Below are positions 50,680 to 59,049 of a stretch of DNA of 64,000 nt, one piece after another (the first letter of the stretch is position 1; each line of letters starts with the position of its first letter). The translations under genes were made by a program, and so were the position numbers. The notes under the pieces were generated by a model. It saw only the letters and a list, made by a program, of their open reading frames with translations, ran no database searches and was not told the origin of the DNA. Location of the stretch: contig JAFWHO010000002.1 in the NCBI GenBank assembly GCA_017515105.1, forward strand, positions 1 to 64,000, read 5' to 3'. The stretch is from Candidatus Saccharimonadota bacterium. Its GTDB lineage: Bacteria > Patescibacteriota > Saccharimonadia > Saccharimonadales > Saccharimonadaceae.

Positions 50680-51774
50680 CTATTGCTCTTCTGAGGCAGT
50701 ACAAGCAACTTTCGTGTCAGCAGTAACGCCCGCAGAAAGCTCGTTTTCAAGATCCTGAGCAAAGGCAAGAGGAGTAACCTTGAGGGTACCGTCTTCAGCG
50801 ATCAAAGCATTGCTTTCACTGGTAGAATTTTGACGATAAGCAACGTATTCAGTATATGATAGAGTTTGCTCTGTAGGGGTAGCAGCATCCTCTTCGGCAC
50901 CAATCACTTCGGTCGTGAGAACCACTTCCTTAATCTTGTTGTCTACAATGATATATTTATTGGTCGTATTAGTAGTAATACCAGTTTCTGCGTTGGTCTG
51001 CGACGTTGTACAAAGAATAGAACTCTCCACAGCATCGGTATCATCCGTATCATCTGGCTCTTCAATAACCTCAGGGGCTGGCTTGTTGTTTGAAGTATCC
51101 GTATTCGTCTTATTACCAGAATTACTATTATTATCGCTACCAAGTTGGAATACCAAGACCGCAGCTAGACCAATTATAATCGCCACAAACACAAATATCA
51201 AAGCGATATATGTAGTCTTGCTAGTTTTCTTTTTTGGCTTAGCATCGCCGGATTGACCAGGCTCAGGCTGAGTAGCTGGATCATTAAATGAAACGCTCTG
51301 AGCTTTGCTTTGATCTTCTGTAAATGGACTGTTCGCCGGATCGGCAGCTGGAGCCGCATCCGCAGCAGGACCCGAAACGGCAGAACCAATCGAACCAGGA
51401 ACAGGAGCCGCAGCCTTCATTGGAGCCTTCAATTCTTCTTCAACAGGGTCTGGTGCCTTTGGAGGCTCTGGTGCCATAATTGGATCAGTCGCACCCATAC
51501 TAAAACTACTTGGGCTCACAACTGGATTAGCGGGAGTAATCACAGGATTAACAGGCGAAACAGGAGCAACAGGAGCAACCGGAGGGGTAACTGGCGCAGC
51601 CGGAGCGACAGGAGCAACCGGTGTAACTGGTGCCGCAGGCGCAGCAGGTGCTACAGGAGCTGTAGGCGCAGCTGGTGCTGGCGCTGGCGCAGGTGCCGGA
51701 GCGGCCGGTCCTGGCGCTGGTGTTGGTGTCGGCGCTGGCGCCGGTGTTGGTGTTTGGTTGTCTGTTGGATCCAT
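50680..51774 (-). CDS. Pro/Ala-rich membrane protein with small outside domain
   Basis: 364 aa. Residues 1-90 are a Pro/Ala/Val repeat (PAPAPTPTPAPGPAAPAPAP, APVAPVTPV). A disordered stretch is followed by a basic patch (PKKKTSKT) and one membrane helix (about 190-212, IALIFVFVAIIIGLAAVLVF). Next comes a Asn/Thr/Asp linker and an outside domain of about 115 residues with two Cys (SSILCTTSQT, TKVACTASEE) at its ends, which could pair. I do not recognise the domain. An AGGTAAC site precedes the ATG. Confidence 0.75.
   Translation of the reverse strand: MDPTDNQTPTPAPAPTPTPAPGPAAPAPAPAPAPAAPTAPVAPAAPAAPVTPVAPVAPAAPVTPPVAPVAPVSPVNPVITPANPVVSPSSFSMGATDPIMAPEPPKAPDPVEEELKAPMKAAAPVPGSIGSAVSGPAADAAPAADPANSPFTEDQSKAQSVSFNDPATQPEPGQSGDAKPKKKTSKTTYIALIFVFVAIIIGLAAVLVFQLGSDNNSNSGNKTNTDTSNNKPAPEVIEEPDDTDDTDAVESSILCTTSQTNAETGITTNTTNKYIIVDNKIKEVVLTTEVIGAEEDAATPTEQTLSYTEYVAYRQNSTSESNALIAEDGTLKVTPLAFAQDLENELSAGVTADTKVACTASEEQ
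51540..51770. repeat. Degenerate GC-rich tandem repeat coding for a Pro/Ala tract
   Basis: Short GGAGCAACAGG- and GCTGGCGC-type units repeated in the 5' part of the gene at 50680-51774. Prone to slippage and length variation. Confidence 0.7.
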
Positions 51775-51863
51775 GTTTAGTTACCTCAAAATTATAATTA
51801 ATAACTTGCTTATGCTTATATACTACCACACTTTTTCAAAAATTCAAAGACAGTTTAGCGAAT

Positions 51864-53744
51864 CTAGCGGCCGCTAAAACCGCCGCCTCCGCCGCCTCCG
51901 CCGGAGAACCCACCGCCTCCGCCGCCAGAAAATCCAGAAGACGAAGAACCGCCCGAGCTACTCATAACCGTAGCGTTCGAAATATAGTTTGAGGCATTTT
52001 GCATAGTTCTAGCAATTTCCGAAGCCGTAATACCAGCAAGCAAATAATCCGGTTCCTCGACTTCCTGTACTTCACAATATTGTTTCATTTCATCCATCCA
52101 GCTTTTTTCTAACCCAAATACTGCTGCGTAAGGTAATAACTTCTCGTACAACTTCACAATCCCCTTCGGCGACGTGTCGGCACCCTTCACGCTTTGAAGC
52201 ATCTCCATTCTCTCCGCCTCAGCCATCTTGATATAAAGCTTCAATCCATCCATATAGCGCGAGGCTTCGAGCCCTTTCTCGGTATGCTTGATATATCGTT
52301 CAGCAGCAGTGCCGAGTGAAGCCCAAATAACAATCGTGGCCGTAACCATAACGATCACTGTCGGCAAAAACTCATCTTCATAAATCATATTCTGTCCCGC
52401 CGTAATCGACATTCCAAAGAAATCCGTAAGGAACGGAAAAATAAACATCAACATAAGAAATGCACCCGGCACAAACACAAACACGAGCGATAGTACATTT
52501 CCGAGCCCCCTATTCCCGCTATACCCCATAGTATAATTATTCTCAACCAGGCCGTCTTTCTTAAGATCACCTAATATCTTACTCTGCATCGAAGACTTCA
52601 AAGTCACTAGTCTATTGCTCGCACGATGTTTCTCAATCTTAATCGTATCGCCATTTGCCGGACGAGTCCCACCATTCAAAATACTAAGAAGATCGATGCA
52701 TTCCTCAGGAATTTTATCGAGCTTATCAACAATAATACTCCACTTCTTCCCATCTTCATCTTTTTTCAATTGAATCTGATGCTTTACAATCATATCAAGC
52801 AGCATCGCCACCTTCATATCCCTCTTCTCGCCAATATATATTTCGGCCAACTCAGAAATACTATAATCCTTGCTAGGTTGATACTCCGGTTTGACAAAAA
52901 TCCCTTTATAAAAACTCGCTTTACCCCGCGTCTTCATGTACTTACGCACAGAATATAATAGCAGAAGCGCACAAAGCACACCAAGCGCAATAATCATCCA
53001 TACGTAGCCATAGTTGTCTTTCGGTGCTAGCAACACAAACGACCCTTCCTTTAGCTCCACATCAAAAGTCAAATTCTCCTTCATCGCCAAATTCTCAGCC
53101 TGGAACGTTACCCCATCATCAGTATTCGTAATAGTACATCTTTCCTGACCATTTTCGCCATACTTTCCTACATAGCACCAACTATCCCCCGTCCACACCG
53201 ATTTATCTTCAAAACGAAGCTTCGCTGTCACCTTATCAAACTTCTGCACCGAACCATTTCCGTTCGTATCCCAATATAATTCTTGAAATATCCGATCATT
53301 TTCAGCAAATTCCGTCACCACATTATCAAATTCATATTGAAAAACATAAGTCTGCGACCCTAGCACATACTCTTCAGTTCCAGTACATACATTATAATAG
53401 TCACCTTCGCGCTCAATACTATAAATCGGTTCGGGATTGCCATTACGGGTCAGAGTAAGATTATCCTTAGTTAAATTAGGTAATACTAAATTCTTGCCGT
53501 TTTGGTTAGTGAACGGAATTTGCCGGCAAATGCCCTTGTTTTGATTGTAGTCCGGGAACTCCGCCGTAACGCTTTCCGTCACTTTAAGATGCGACACGCC
53601 CTCATCGTCTGCATATAAATAATAGTCACCAGTGAAATCGCTAAAATAAAAATCATTCACCGAGGCAGCATTTGCAGGCGCTACCACACCAAAAACAGCT
53701 AGAAAAATTCCAGCTAACCCAATAAAACTAATACTCTTTTTCAT
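51864..53744 (-). CDS. DUF2207-type membrane protein with Gly-rich tail
   Basis: 626 aa. Signal peptide (residues about 5-27), an outside beta-rich DUF2207 domain (about 30-235), a membrane helix (about 250-268), a winged-helix-like inside domain (DMKVAMLLDMIVKHQIQLKK), two further helices (about 412-490), another inside part, and a tail of SSGGSSSSGFSGGGGG type ending FSGR. This is the typical layout of DUF2207 proteins; the function is unknown. TGGTATAAT ends 6 nt before the ATG, so it is leaderless, divergent from ldh. Confidence 0.88.
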   Translation of the reverse strand: MKKSISFIGLAGIFLAVFGVVAPANAASVNDFYFSDFTGDYYLYADDEGVSHLKVTESVTAEFPDYNQNKGICRQIPFTNQNGKNLVLPNLTKDNLTLTRNGNPEPIYSIEREGDYYNVCTGTEEYVLGSQTYVFQYEFDNVVTEFAENDRIFQELYWDTNGNGSVQKFDKVTAKLRFEDKSVWTGDSWCYVGKYGENGQERCTITNTDDGVTFQAENLAMKENLTFDVELKEGSFVLLAPKDNYGYVWMIIALGVLCALLLLYSVRKYMKTRGKASFYKGIFVKPEYQPSKDYSISELAEIYIGEKRDMKVAMLLDMIVKHQIQLKKDEDGKKWSIIVDKLDKIPEECIDLLSILNGGTRPANGDTIKIEKHRASNRLVTLKSSMQSKILGDLKKDGLVENNYTMGYSGNRGLGNVLSLVFVFVPGAFLMLMFIFPFLTDFFGMSITAGQNMIYEDEFLPTVIVMVTATIVIWASLGTAAERYIKHTEKGLEASRYMDGLKLYIKMAEAERMEMLQSVKGADTSPKGIVKLYEKLLPYAAVFGLEKSWMDEMKQYCEVQEVEEPDYLLAGITASEIARTMQNASNYISNATVMSSSGGSSSSGFSGGGGGGFSGGGGGGGGFSGR

Positions 53745-53750
53745 ATTTTC

Positions 53751-53782
53751 ATTATACCAAATTAAAATGCTTATGCTATAAT
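53751..53782. promoter_or_regulatory. Divergent leaderless promoters of DUF2207 and ldh
   Basis: TGGTATAAT on the minus strand (53751-53759) and TGCTATAAT on the plus strand (53774-53782) serve two genes whose start codons are 44 bp apart. Each -10 ends 6 nt before its ATG. Confidence 0.7.
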
Positions 53783-53788
53783 ATTATT

Positions 53789-54703
53789 ATGGACAACAAT
53801 AAGATCATGATCGTTGGGACGGGTAATGTTGGCGCGAGCATTGCTTTTGCATTGATCAACCAGCGCAGCGCTGTTAACGAAATAATTCTTACAGACATCA
53901 TCGCCAAAGATGCCGAAGGCGAAGCTATGGACCTTCGCGACGCTTTGGCCGTATCGCCTAGCTACGTCAAAATCAAAAACGGCACTTATAAAGACGCCAA
54001 AGATTGCGACATCGTAGTTATTACCGCCGGCGCCAATCAGAAGCCGGGCGAAACCCGCATGGATTTGTTGGCCAAAAACGTCAACATTTTAAAAGGCATG
54101 ATCGACCAAATCATGGCCAGCGGCTTTGATGGCATTCTTCTCATTGTTACCAACCCAATGGATGTCCTAACTTATTATGCTATGAAATTCTCCGGGCTCC
54201 CATCCGAGAAAGTCATCGGCTCCGGCACTGTCCTAGATTCCGCTAGACTACGTTCTCGCATCGCAAATTACTTAAATGTTAATCCAAAATCCGTCCACGC
54301 TCACCAAATCGGCGAGCACGGTGATACCGAATTAACCCTCTGGTCTCTCGCCGACATCGGCGGCCAAAAAATCACCGAACTTCTAGATCGCAAGATCCGC
54401 AAAGATATCTCCGACTTCGTCAAAAACGAAGCCTACGATATCATCGAGAAAAAAGGCGCCACCTATTACGGTATCGCCGACTGCGTCACACAAATCATTA
54501 ACTGTATATTAAACGACGAGATGCGAGTCCTCGCCGTTTCTTCCTATGATCAATTTAGCGACACTTCATTCGGCTTCCCATCAGTAGTCGGCCGCCAAGG
54601 CGTCATCCGCCGCTTAGATCTTAAACTCTCCGAACACGAAGGCGTAGAATTGCAAAAATCCATCAACGCACTAAAAAAAGCTATCAAATCAGTCAAATAC
54701 TAA
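53789..54703 (+). CDS. ldh: L-lactate dehydrogenase
   Basis: 304 aa. Reduces pyruvate to lactate with NADH, a fermentation endpoint. The Rossmann motif is IVGTGNVGAS, the substrate loop is TAGANQKPGETR (the Gln favours pyruvate/lactate over malate, and the Arg binds substrate), NPMD is present, and the catalytic His is in QIGEHGDTE. The C-terminus is normal. The stop codon directly abuts the sbcB stop codon on the other strand with no spacer. Leaderless promoter. Confidence 0.95.
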   Translation: MDNNKIMIVGTGNVGASIAFALINQRSAVNEIILTDIIAKDAEGEAMDLRDALAVSPSYVKIKNGTYKDAKDCDIVVITAGANQKPGETRMDLLAKNVNILKGMIDQIMASGFDGILLIVTNPMDVLTYYAMKFSGLPSEKVIGSGTVLDSARLRSRIANYLNVNPKSVHAHQIGEHGDTELTLWSLADIGGQKITELLDRKIRKDISDFVKNEAYDIIEKKGATYYGIADCVTQIINCILNDEMRVLAVSSYDQFSDTSFGFPSVVGRQGVIRRLDLKLSEHEGVELQKSINALKKAIKSVKY

Positions 54704-56020
54704 TTACATCAACGATTCAGCATAAAGCATCAGTTCGTCTTTTATAAACTTATCTTTAACTAGCTTCAACTCATTTACGAATCTTGACATCTGGCGATCT
54801 AGCCTAGCTTTGCGATATTCCTCATACTTCTCCATCTCCGATTCCGACAAGCACTCCGCAAAGTTCCGGCCCTTATAGTGCAATAACAATTCCGGCAGTC
54901 TTTCGTCGTCAAAATCCGGATTAAAATCAGCTAGTTTCATACTATCCGCATTTCGCACGGCAGCCACCTTAATCCTATCACTATCATTCAAGAATCCCTC
55001 ATAAATCGCCGCTTCAGGCTCCACGGCTTTCGGAAATTCAGGCCGCGCTTCGTATTCAGACCTCATCTGTTCTGCAAACTCCGGATGCTTCAATAATTCC
55101 TGCAAGTTTTGCTCTACAATTTCTTTCGTTAATCCAATCTTCTTCCAACCGTCATGCTTTTCGAGCACACCAATCGGTGCAACTGCCGGGCATTTATTAA
55201 GACATAGTTCCTTCACTACCGGATACGTTTTCTCAACATCCGCCAAATTATGCCGAAGATCATATACTAGCACATTCCCATTCCGGGCCGGCGCAATCGG
55301 AAACGCCACCGTCGTTTTATTAAACTCATTCGAATACCGCCCCGAAGCGTAGACGAAAGGCTTCTTCTCGTCTAGGTTCACTAACTTCTTCACATCATTT
55401 TTATTACGAATCTCATATAAAAATTTAAACAAATCTGGCTGCTTATCCCGAATTAACCCCGCCACTGCGATAGTTGCATACACGTCCGACAAAGCATCAT
55501 GCGCGTGCTCGTGTGACACACCGTTTAGTTTCGTAATCAATTCGAGTCGATTTGTCGGCGCACCATCTTCACGGAAAGGCCATTCAATCCCCTCCGGGCG
55601 AAGCGCTCGAGTTAGTCTCACCACGTCCAAAATATCCCAACGGCTCCGGCCATCTTTCCATTCAAATTCATACGGATCGTAAAAATTCCGCCACAGAATC
55701 GCCCGCATGAATTCGTCATCAAACCGCACCGTATTATAACCCACAGCGCAAGCATCCGGCGTAAATATCTCCTCCGTGACATACTTACAAAACTCCGCCT
55801 CACTCATACCGTCCATTAAAGTCTGCTGAGGTGTAATGCCAGTTACGTTAATCGCACCCGGGCTCGGCAAAGCATCATCCGTCATTTTGACTAAGATATT
55901 CACCGGCTCCCCCACTGGGTTTAGATCAGGATCAGTTCGCTGCCCAGCGAACTGCATGATCCTATCTTCTCTAGGATTTAGCCCCGAAGTTTCCAAATCA
56001 TAGAAGAAAAATGTTTTCAC
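54704..56020 (-). CDS. sbcB: Exodeoxyribonuclease I
   Basis: 438 aa. 3'-5' single-strand DNA exonuclease of the DEDD type: Exo I motif FYDLETSGLNP, Exo II GYNTVRFDDEFMRAI, Exo III HEHAHDALSDVYAT. The C-terminal SH3-like and helical parts are shorter than in E. coli (475 aa). The gene lies 9 nt after the FKBP gene. Exonuclease I is mostly seen in gammaproteobacteria and CPR lineages, which fits the proposed origin. Confidence 0.93.
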   Translation of the reverse strand: MKTFFFYDLETSGLNPREDRIMQFAGQRTDPDLNPVGEPVNILVKMTDDALPSPGAINVTGITPQQTLMDGMSEAEFCKYVTEEIFTPDACAVGYNTVRFDDEFMRAILWRNFYDPYEFEWKDGRSRWDILDVVRLTRALRPEGIEWPFREDGAPTNRLELITKLNGVSHEHAHDALSDVYATIAVAGLIRDKQPDLFKFLYEIRNKNDVKKLVNLDEKKPFVYASGRYSNEFNKTTVAFPIAPARNGNVLVYDLRHNLADVEKTYPVVKELCLNKCPAVAPIGVLEKHDGWKKIGLTKEIVEQNLQELLKHPEFAEQMRSEYEARPEFPKAVEPEAAIYEGFLNDSDRIKVAAVRNADSMKLADFNPDFDDERLPELLLHYKGRNFAECLSESEMEKYEEYRKARLDRQMSRFVNELKLVKDKFIKDELMLYAESLM

Positions 56021-56029
56021 TTTTAATCT

Positions 56030-56758
56030 CTATTCTTCAGCTCCAGCGACGTCGTCGTAATCCATTCCGTATAATGCATACTGGTAACGTAGATATGCCT
56101 CTTCGAGCTCACTATTTAGTTTCACTAAAGCATCTGATTTTGGCACTGCCATAACGATAAATTTAAGAGGCTTAGACGTACCTCCGCAGATTTCCTGTGT
56201 TTCACCATAAGCTAACTCTTGTGGAATGGTAATCTCTCGCACGCCACCAATCTTCATCCCATCTACGCCAAGTTTCCAACCCTCAATAAGTCCCACTGAT
56301 GGGTCTAGAGCCCTAGTAAACTCAGTTGGATTACTTGGGTCATCAAATGAAGAATCAAACACAGACTCATCCGCACAAAAACCAATATAATATGCAAGAT
56401 AATTATCTTCACTAACTGAGGAACCAGTCCCCTCTTTCAGATCCTTCTTTATTACGCCGCCCTCATTGGCCGCCGCCTCATTATAAGCCTTTACCTCAGA
56501 TTTATACTTTACAAAAGTATTAAAGTCCTCCTTTGAAGCCTCGGCAAATTCTGCTACTTTATTCTCGTATGCTTCTTGAAGCTCGGCAACTTTCGCTTCA
56601 TCAACATTAGAATCTGCACCAGAAGTACTATTAGATTTATTATTGCCACTAATCACAATTGCAGCATAGCTCGCAATAATAGAACCGAGCATAAGGACCG
56701 CAATTACAATAATAATTATCCGCTGCGCAGGACTGGTTTTTAGTTCTTTTTCTTGCAT
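56030..56758 (-). CDS. Membrane-anchored FKBP-type peptidyl-prolyl isomerase
   Basis: 242 aa. N-terminal membrane helix (about 12-34), a helical/coiled segment (about 50-95) and an FKBP domain (about 98-215) with DLKEGTGSSV, SFDDPSNPTEF, LIEGWKLGVDGMKIGGVREI and PQELAYGE. It probably folds exported proteins. Extended -10 TGCTATAAT directly follows the rplO terminator, and a GTGGAG site precedes the ATG. Upstream of sbcB in one unit. Confidence 0.9.
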   Translation of the reverse strand: MQEKELKTSPAQRIIIIVIAVLMLGSIIASYAAIVISGNNKSNSTSGADSNVDEAKVAELQEAYENKVAEFAEASKEDFNTFVKYKSEVKAYNEAAANEGGVIKKDLKEGTGSSVSEDNYLAYYIGFCADESVFDSSFDDPSNPTEFTRALDPSVGLIEGWKLGVDGMKIGGVREITIPQELAYGETQEICGGTSKPLKFIVMAVPKSDALVKLNSELEEAYLRYQYALYGMDYDDVAGAEE

Positions 56759-56795
56759 TTCTGAATCTCCACTTATTAATTCCCTTTATTATAGC

Positions 56796-56828
56796 ACAAA
56801 AAATGACTCCCTAAGGAGTCATTTTTCT
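56796..56828 (-). terminator. Terminator of the rplF-rplR-rpsE-rplO unit
   Basis: AAAAATGACTCC/GGAGTCATTTTT with a TTAG loop on the minus strand, immediately followed by the FKBP promoter. Confidence 0.85.
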
Positions 56829-57293
56829 TTATTCAGCTTTCTTTTCAGGTCGCTTTAAGATTTCAACTTTCTTGAAAGATCCACCTGCTTTCTCGATCGC
56901 AGCAACTGCAGACTTTGAAGCAAATTGAGTCTCAAGGTTGATTTTCTTGGTAAGCTCACCGCGAGTGATCACCTTAACCTTCACAAATGGTGAAGAGACA
57001 AGTTGAGCCTCAGCAAGCTTGTAGTTGTCTACATTACCTGACAAATCATTGAGTCTGTCAGTGTAAACCACCTCAGCCTTTGGATGGAAAGATTTGAAAC
57101 CTTTGAGCTTAGGCACAGCTTGCATAAGAGCACGCTGACCACCCATGAATCCAGCCGGCATCTTGCGATGACCAGAACGAGATTTCTGACCTTTAGTACC
57201 ACGACCAGCGGTCTTGCCCTGACCAGCAGAGATACCGCGACCCTTACGGGTAGGACGGGTGTTTTTAGAAACTTCTAAATCATTGTATTTCAT
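56829..57293 (-). CDS. rplO: Ribosomal protein L15
   Basis: 154 aa. Large-subunit assembly protein. Signatures are RKGRGISAGQGKTAGRGTKG, SRSGHRKMPAGFMGGQ and the C-terminal KVKVITRGELTKKINLE. It overlaps rpsE by one base (TAATG), leaving no room for rpmD (L30), which normally lies between. The next gene is an FKBP isomerase rather than secY. Confidence 0.97.
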   Translation of the reverse strand: MKYNDLEVSKNTRPTRKGRGISAGQGKTAGRGTKGQKSRSGHRKMPAGFMGGQRALMQAVPKLKGFKSFHPKAEVVYTDRLNDLSGNVDNYKLAEAQLVSSPFVKVKVITRGELTKKINLETQFASKSAVAAIEKAGGSFKKVEILKRPEKKAE

Positions 57294-58099
57294 TACTTGT
57301 CCTCCTTCTTAGAGGTGCTTTTTGTAGCAGCCTTTTTGGCAGCAGCTGGCTTCTTAGCAGCAGTAGCTTTCTTAGCAGCAGGCTTTTCAGCCTTAGCAGG
57401 AGCAGCTTTCTTAGCAGCTGGCTTCTCAGCCTTAGTCTCGGCCTTAGTAGCCTTTTCAGCCTTCTCGGCCTTAGGCGCTGGCATTGGCTTACCCTCGTTT
57501 GCTACCCATTTGCTTCTAGGCGTCTGTTGCTTCAAACCTTCAACCACTGCATAAGCAATGTTTACCTTGTTGGTTGAACCAAGCGACTTAGAAATCAAGT
57601 TCTTTACACCAGTAAGACCGATGATAGACCTAACGGTACCACCAGCAATAATACCAGTACCAGGAGCTGCTGGCTTCAATAATACGTCAGCACCAGTAAC
57701 CTTAGTACGAGTCTCGTGGCAGATAGTCTCACGATCCATAGAGAAAGTGATCATTGATTTCTTAGCTTTGCGCTCAGCTTTAGCAACCGCAGTCGTCACA
57801 TCGTTACCCTTAGCGACGCCCACGCCAACCTTATCTTTGTGGTTACCGATTGCTACTAATGCCTTGAAGCGCATTCTACGACCACCAGCTACAGTACGGG
57901 ATACGCGATCAACTGCGATGGTGATTGTGTCATATTCTTTTTTGCCCGCATCTGCGCGCACGCGGTCACGACGATTGCGTCGATCCATCTTGCGTCCGGA
58001 GATATCGCGAGTTTGCTTAGTCGCAGCAACCTTATCATCCATTTTAAGGGTGCCGGACTTATTAATTACTCTCGGGGCTTTGTTATCAGTCTCGGCCAT
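57293..58099 (-). CDS. rpsE: Ribosomal protein S5 with long Lys/Ala tail
   Basis: 268 aa, against about 165 for typical S5. Residues about 60-205 are the S5 core (VAGGRRMRFKALVAIGNHKD, GVGVAKGNDVTTAV, LLKPAAPGTGIIAGGTVRSI). Both ends are extended: a 50-residue N-terminal part (DDKVAATKQTRDISGRKMDR) and about 60 residues of KPAAKKA-type repeats at the C-terminus, similar to histone H1-like tails. It is 2 nt from rplR. Confidence 0.96.
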   Translation of the reverse strand: MAETDNKAPRVINKSGTLKMDDKVAATKQTRDISGRKMDRRNRRDRVRADAGKKEYDTITIAVDRVSRTVAGGRRMRFKALVAIGNHKDKVGVGVAKGNDVTTAVAKAERKAKKSMITFSMDRETICHETRTKVTGADVLLKPAAPGTGIIAGGTVRSIIGLTGVKNLISKSLGSTNKVNIAYAVVEGLKQQTPRSKWVANEGKPMPAPKAEKAEKATKAETKAEKPAAKKAAPAKAEKPAAKKATAAKKPAAAKKAATKSTSKKEDK

Positions 58100-58101
58100 A
58101 A

Positions 58102-58431
58102 TTAAAACTCCAATCCTTCTTTACGAGCGGCATCAGCTAGCGCCGACATACGCCCAGCATAAATCCTTGAACCGCGATCAAAGACAACTTTCTTGATCTT
58201 AGCGGCTTTTGCCTTCTTAGCAATTTCGGTACCGATAGTAGCTGCTTTTTCAGTCTTGGTACCAGTCATTTTACTACCAACAGTAGTAACATATGCCAAA
58301 GTGGCCTTTGTATCATCATTGATGATCTGTGCAATAATGTGTTGATTCGAAAAATGCACTGAAAGACGAGGCCTCTCTGCTGTGCCATGAATCTTGGCAC
58401 GAGTTCTCTTAGCTCTAAATACCTTATTCAT
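58102..58431 (-). CDS. rplR: Ribosomal protein L18
   Basis: 109 aa. Binds 5S rRNA. Signatures are RAKRTRAKIHGTAERPRLSV, FSNQHIIAQIIND, and FDRGSRIYAGRMSALADAAR plus KEGLEF. It overlaps the rplF stop by one base. Somewhat short at the N-terminus, as often in CPR. Confidence 0.97.
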   Translation of the reverse strand: MNKVFRAKRTRAKIHGTAERPRLSVHFSNQHIIAQIINDDTKATLAYVTTVGSKMTGTKTEKAATIGTEIAKKAKAAKIKKVVFDRGSRIYAGRMSALADAARKEGLEF

Positions 58432-58967
58432 TATTTCTTACCCGCCTTTCCTGCCTTACGAAGAATAACTTCGTCGACATACTTAATACCTTTACCCTTG
58501 TAAGGTTCAGGCTTCTTGAGGCTACGGATTTCAGCTGCAACCTGACCGACTTTTTGCTTGTCGATGCCAGAAACAGTGATTTCCATTTTGTTGGTAGCAA
58601 GTTGGACTCCCTCAGGAGCTTTGTATTTCACAGGATGTGAAAAACCAAGTGCCATTTCGATCTCCTGACCACCGCCAGAAAGACGAAAACCAACACCGTT
58701 AACTTCTAGTTTTTTCTCGTAGCCCTTGGTGACACCAACCACAGCATTGTTAAGCAATGCGCGCTGTAAGCCATGCCAAGCACGAGACTTTGGCTCGTCA
58801 TCCTCACGAGTGACAGTAGCCACGTTACCATCGATCGTAACCTTTGTTTTAGGTTGGACCGGTACAATGAGCTGACCCTTCGGGCCTGCAACAGTGATTT
58901 CACTATCGCCGACCGTAATTGTCACTCCCGCCGGAATCTCGATGGGTTGTTTTCCGATACGACTCAT
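58431..58967 (-). CDS. rplF: Ribosomal protein L6
   Basis: 178 aa. Two L6 repeats near the sarcin-ricin loop. Signatures are MSRIGKQPIEIPAGVTI, TVAGPKGQL, VGVTKGYEKKLEVNGVGFRL and the C-terminal EPYKGKGIKYVDEVILRKAG. First gene of this unit with its own extended -10 (TGTTATAAT, 59000-59008) and an AAGGAGAC site; rpsH and the rest of the spc operon are not upstream. Confidence 0.97.
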   Translation of the reverse strand: MSRIGKQPIEIPAGVTITVGDSEITVAGPKGQLIVPVQPKTKVTIDGNVATVTREDDEPKSRAWHGLQRALLNNAVVGVTKGYEKKLEVNGVGFRLSGGGQEIEMALGFSHPVKYKAPEGVQLATNKMEITVSGIDKQKVGQVAAEIRSLKKPEPYKGKGIKYVDEVILRKAGKAGKK

Positions 58968-58999
58968 TTGTCTCCTTTGTTATTTTGATATTACCCCTC

Positions 59000-59008
59000 A
59001 TTATAACA
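59000..59008 (-). promoter_or_regulatory. Extended -10 promoter of rplF
   Basis: TGTTATAAT on the minus strand, with a leader of about 26 nt carrying AAGGAG. It starts a split-off spc segment. Confidence 0.65.
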
Positions 59009-59049
59009 TACTTTCCCCTAAAAGTCTACATTTTTTAAGGGGAAAATCT

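Noticed and set aside
54704-56020. Alternative genetic code (TGA as Gly) as in Gracilibacteria
   Set aside because: Genes end cleanly at TGA (for example secY and folA), and coding frames contain no in-frame TGA, so the standard code fits.
59011-59045. TTCCCCT/AGGGGAA hairpin after the CpsB gene as a terminator
   Set aside because: The stem is plausible, but the loop is long and no T-run follows on the minus strand, so I did not call it.
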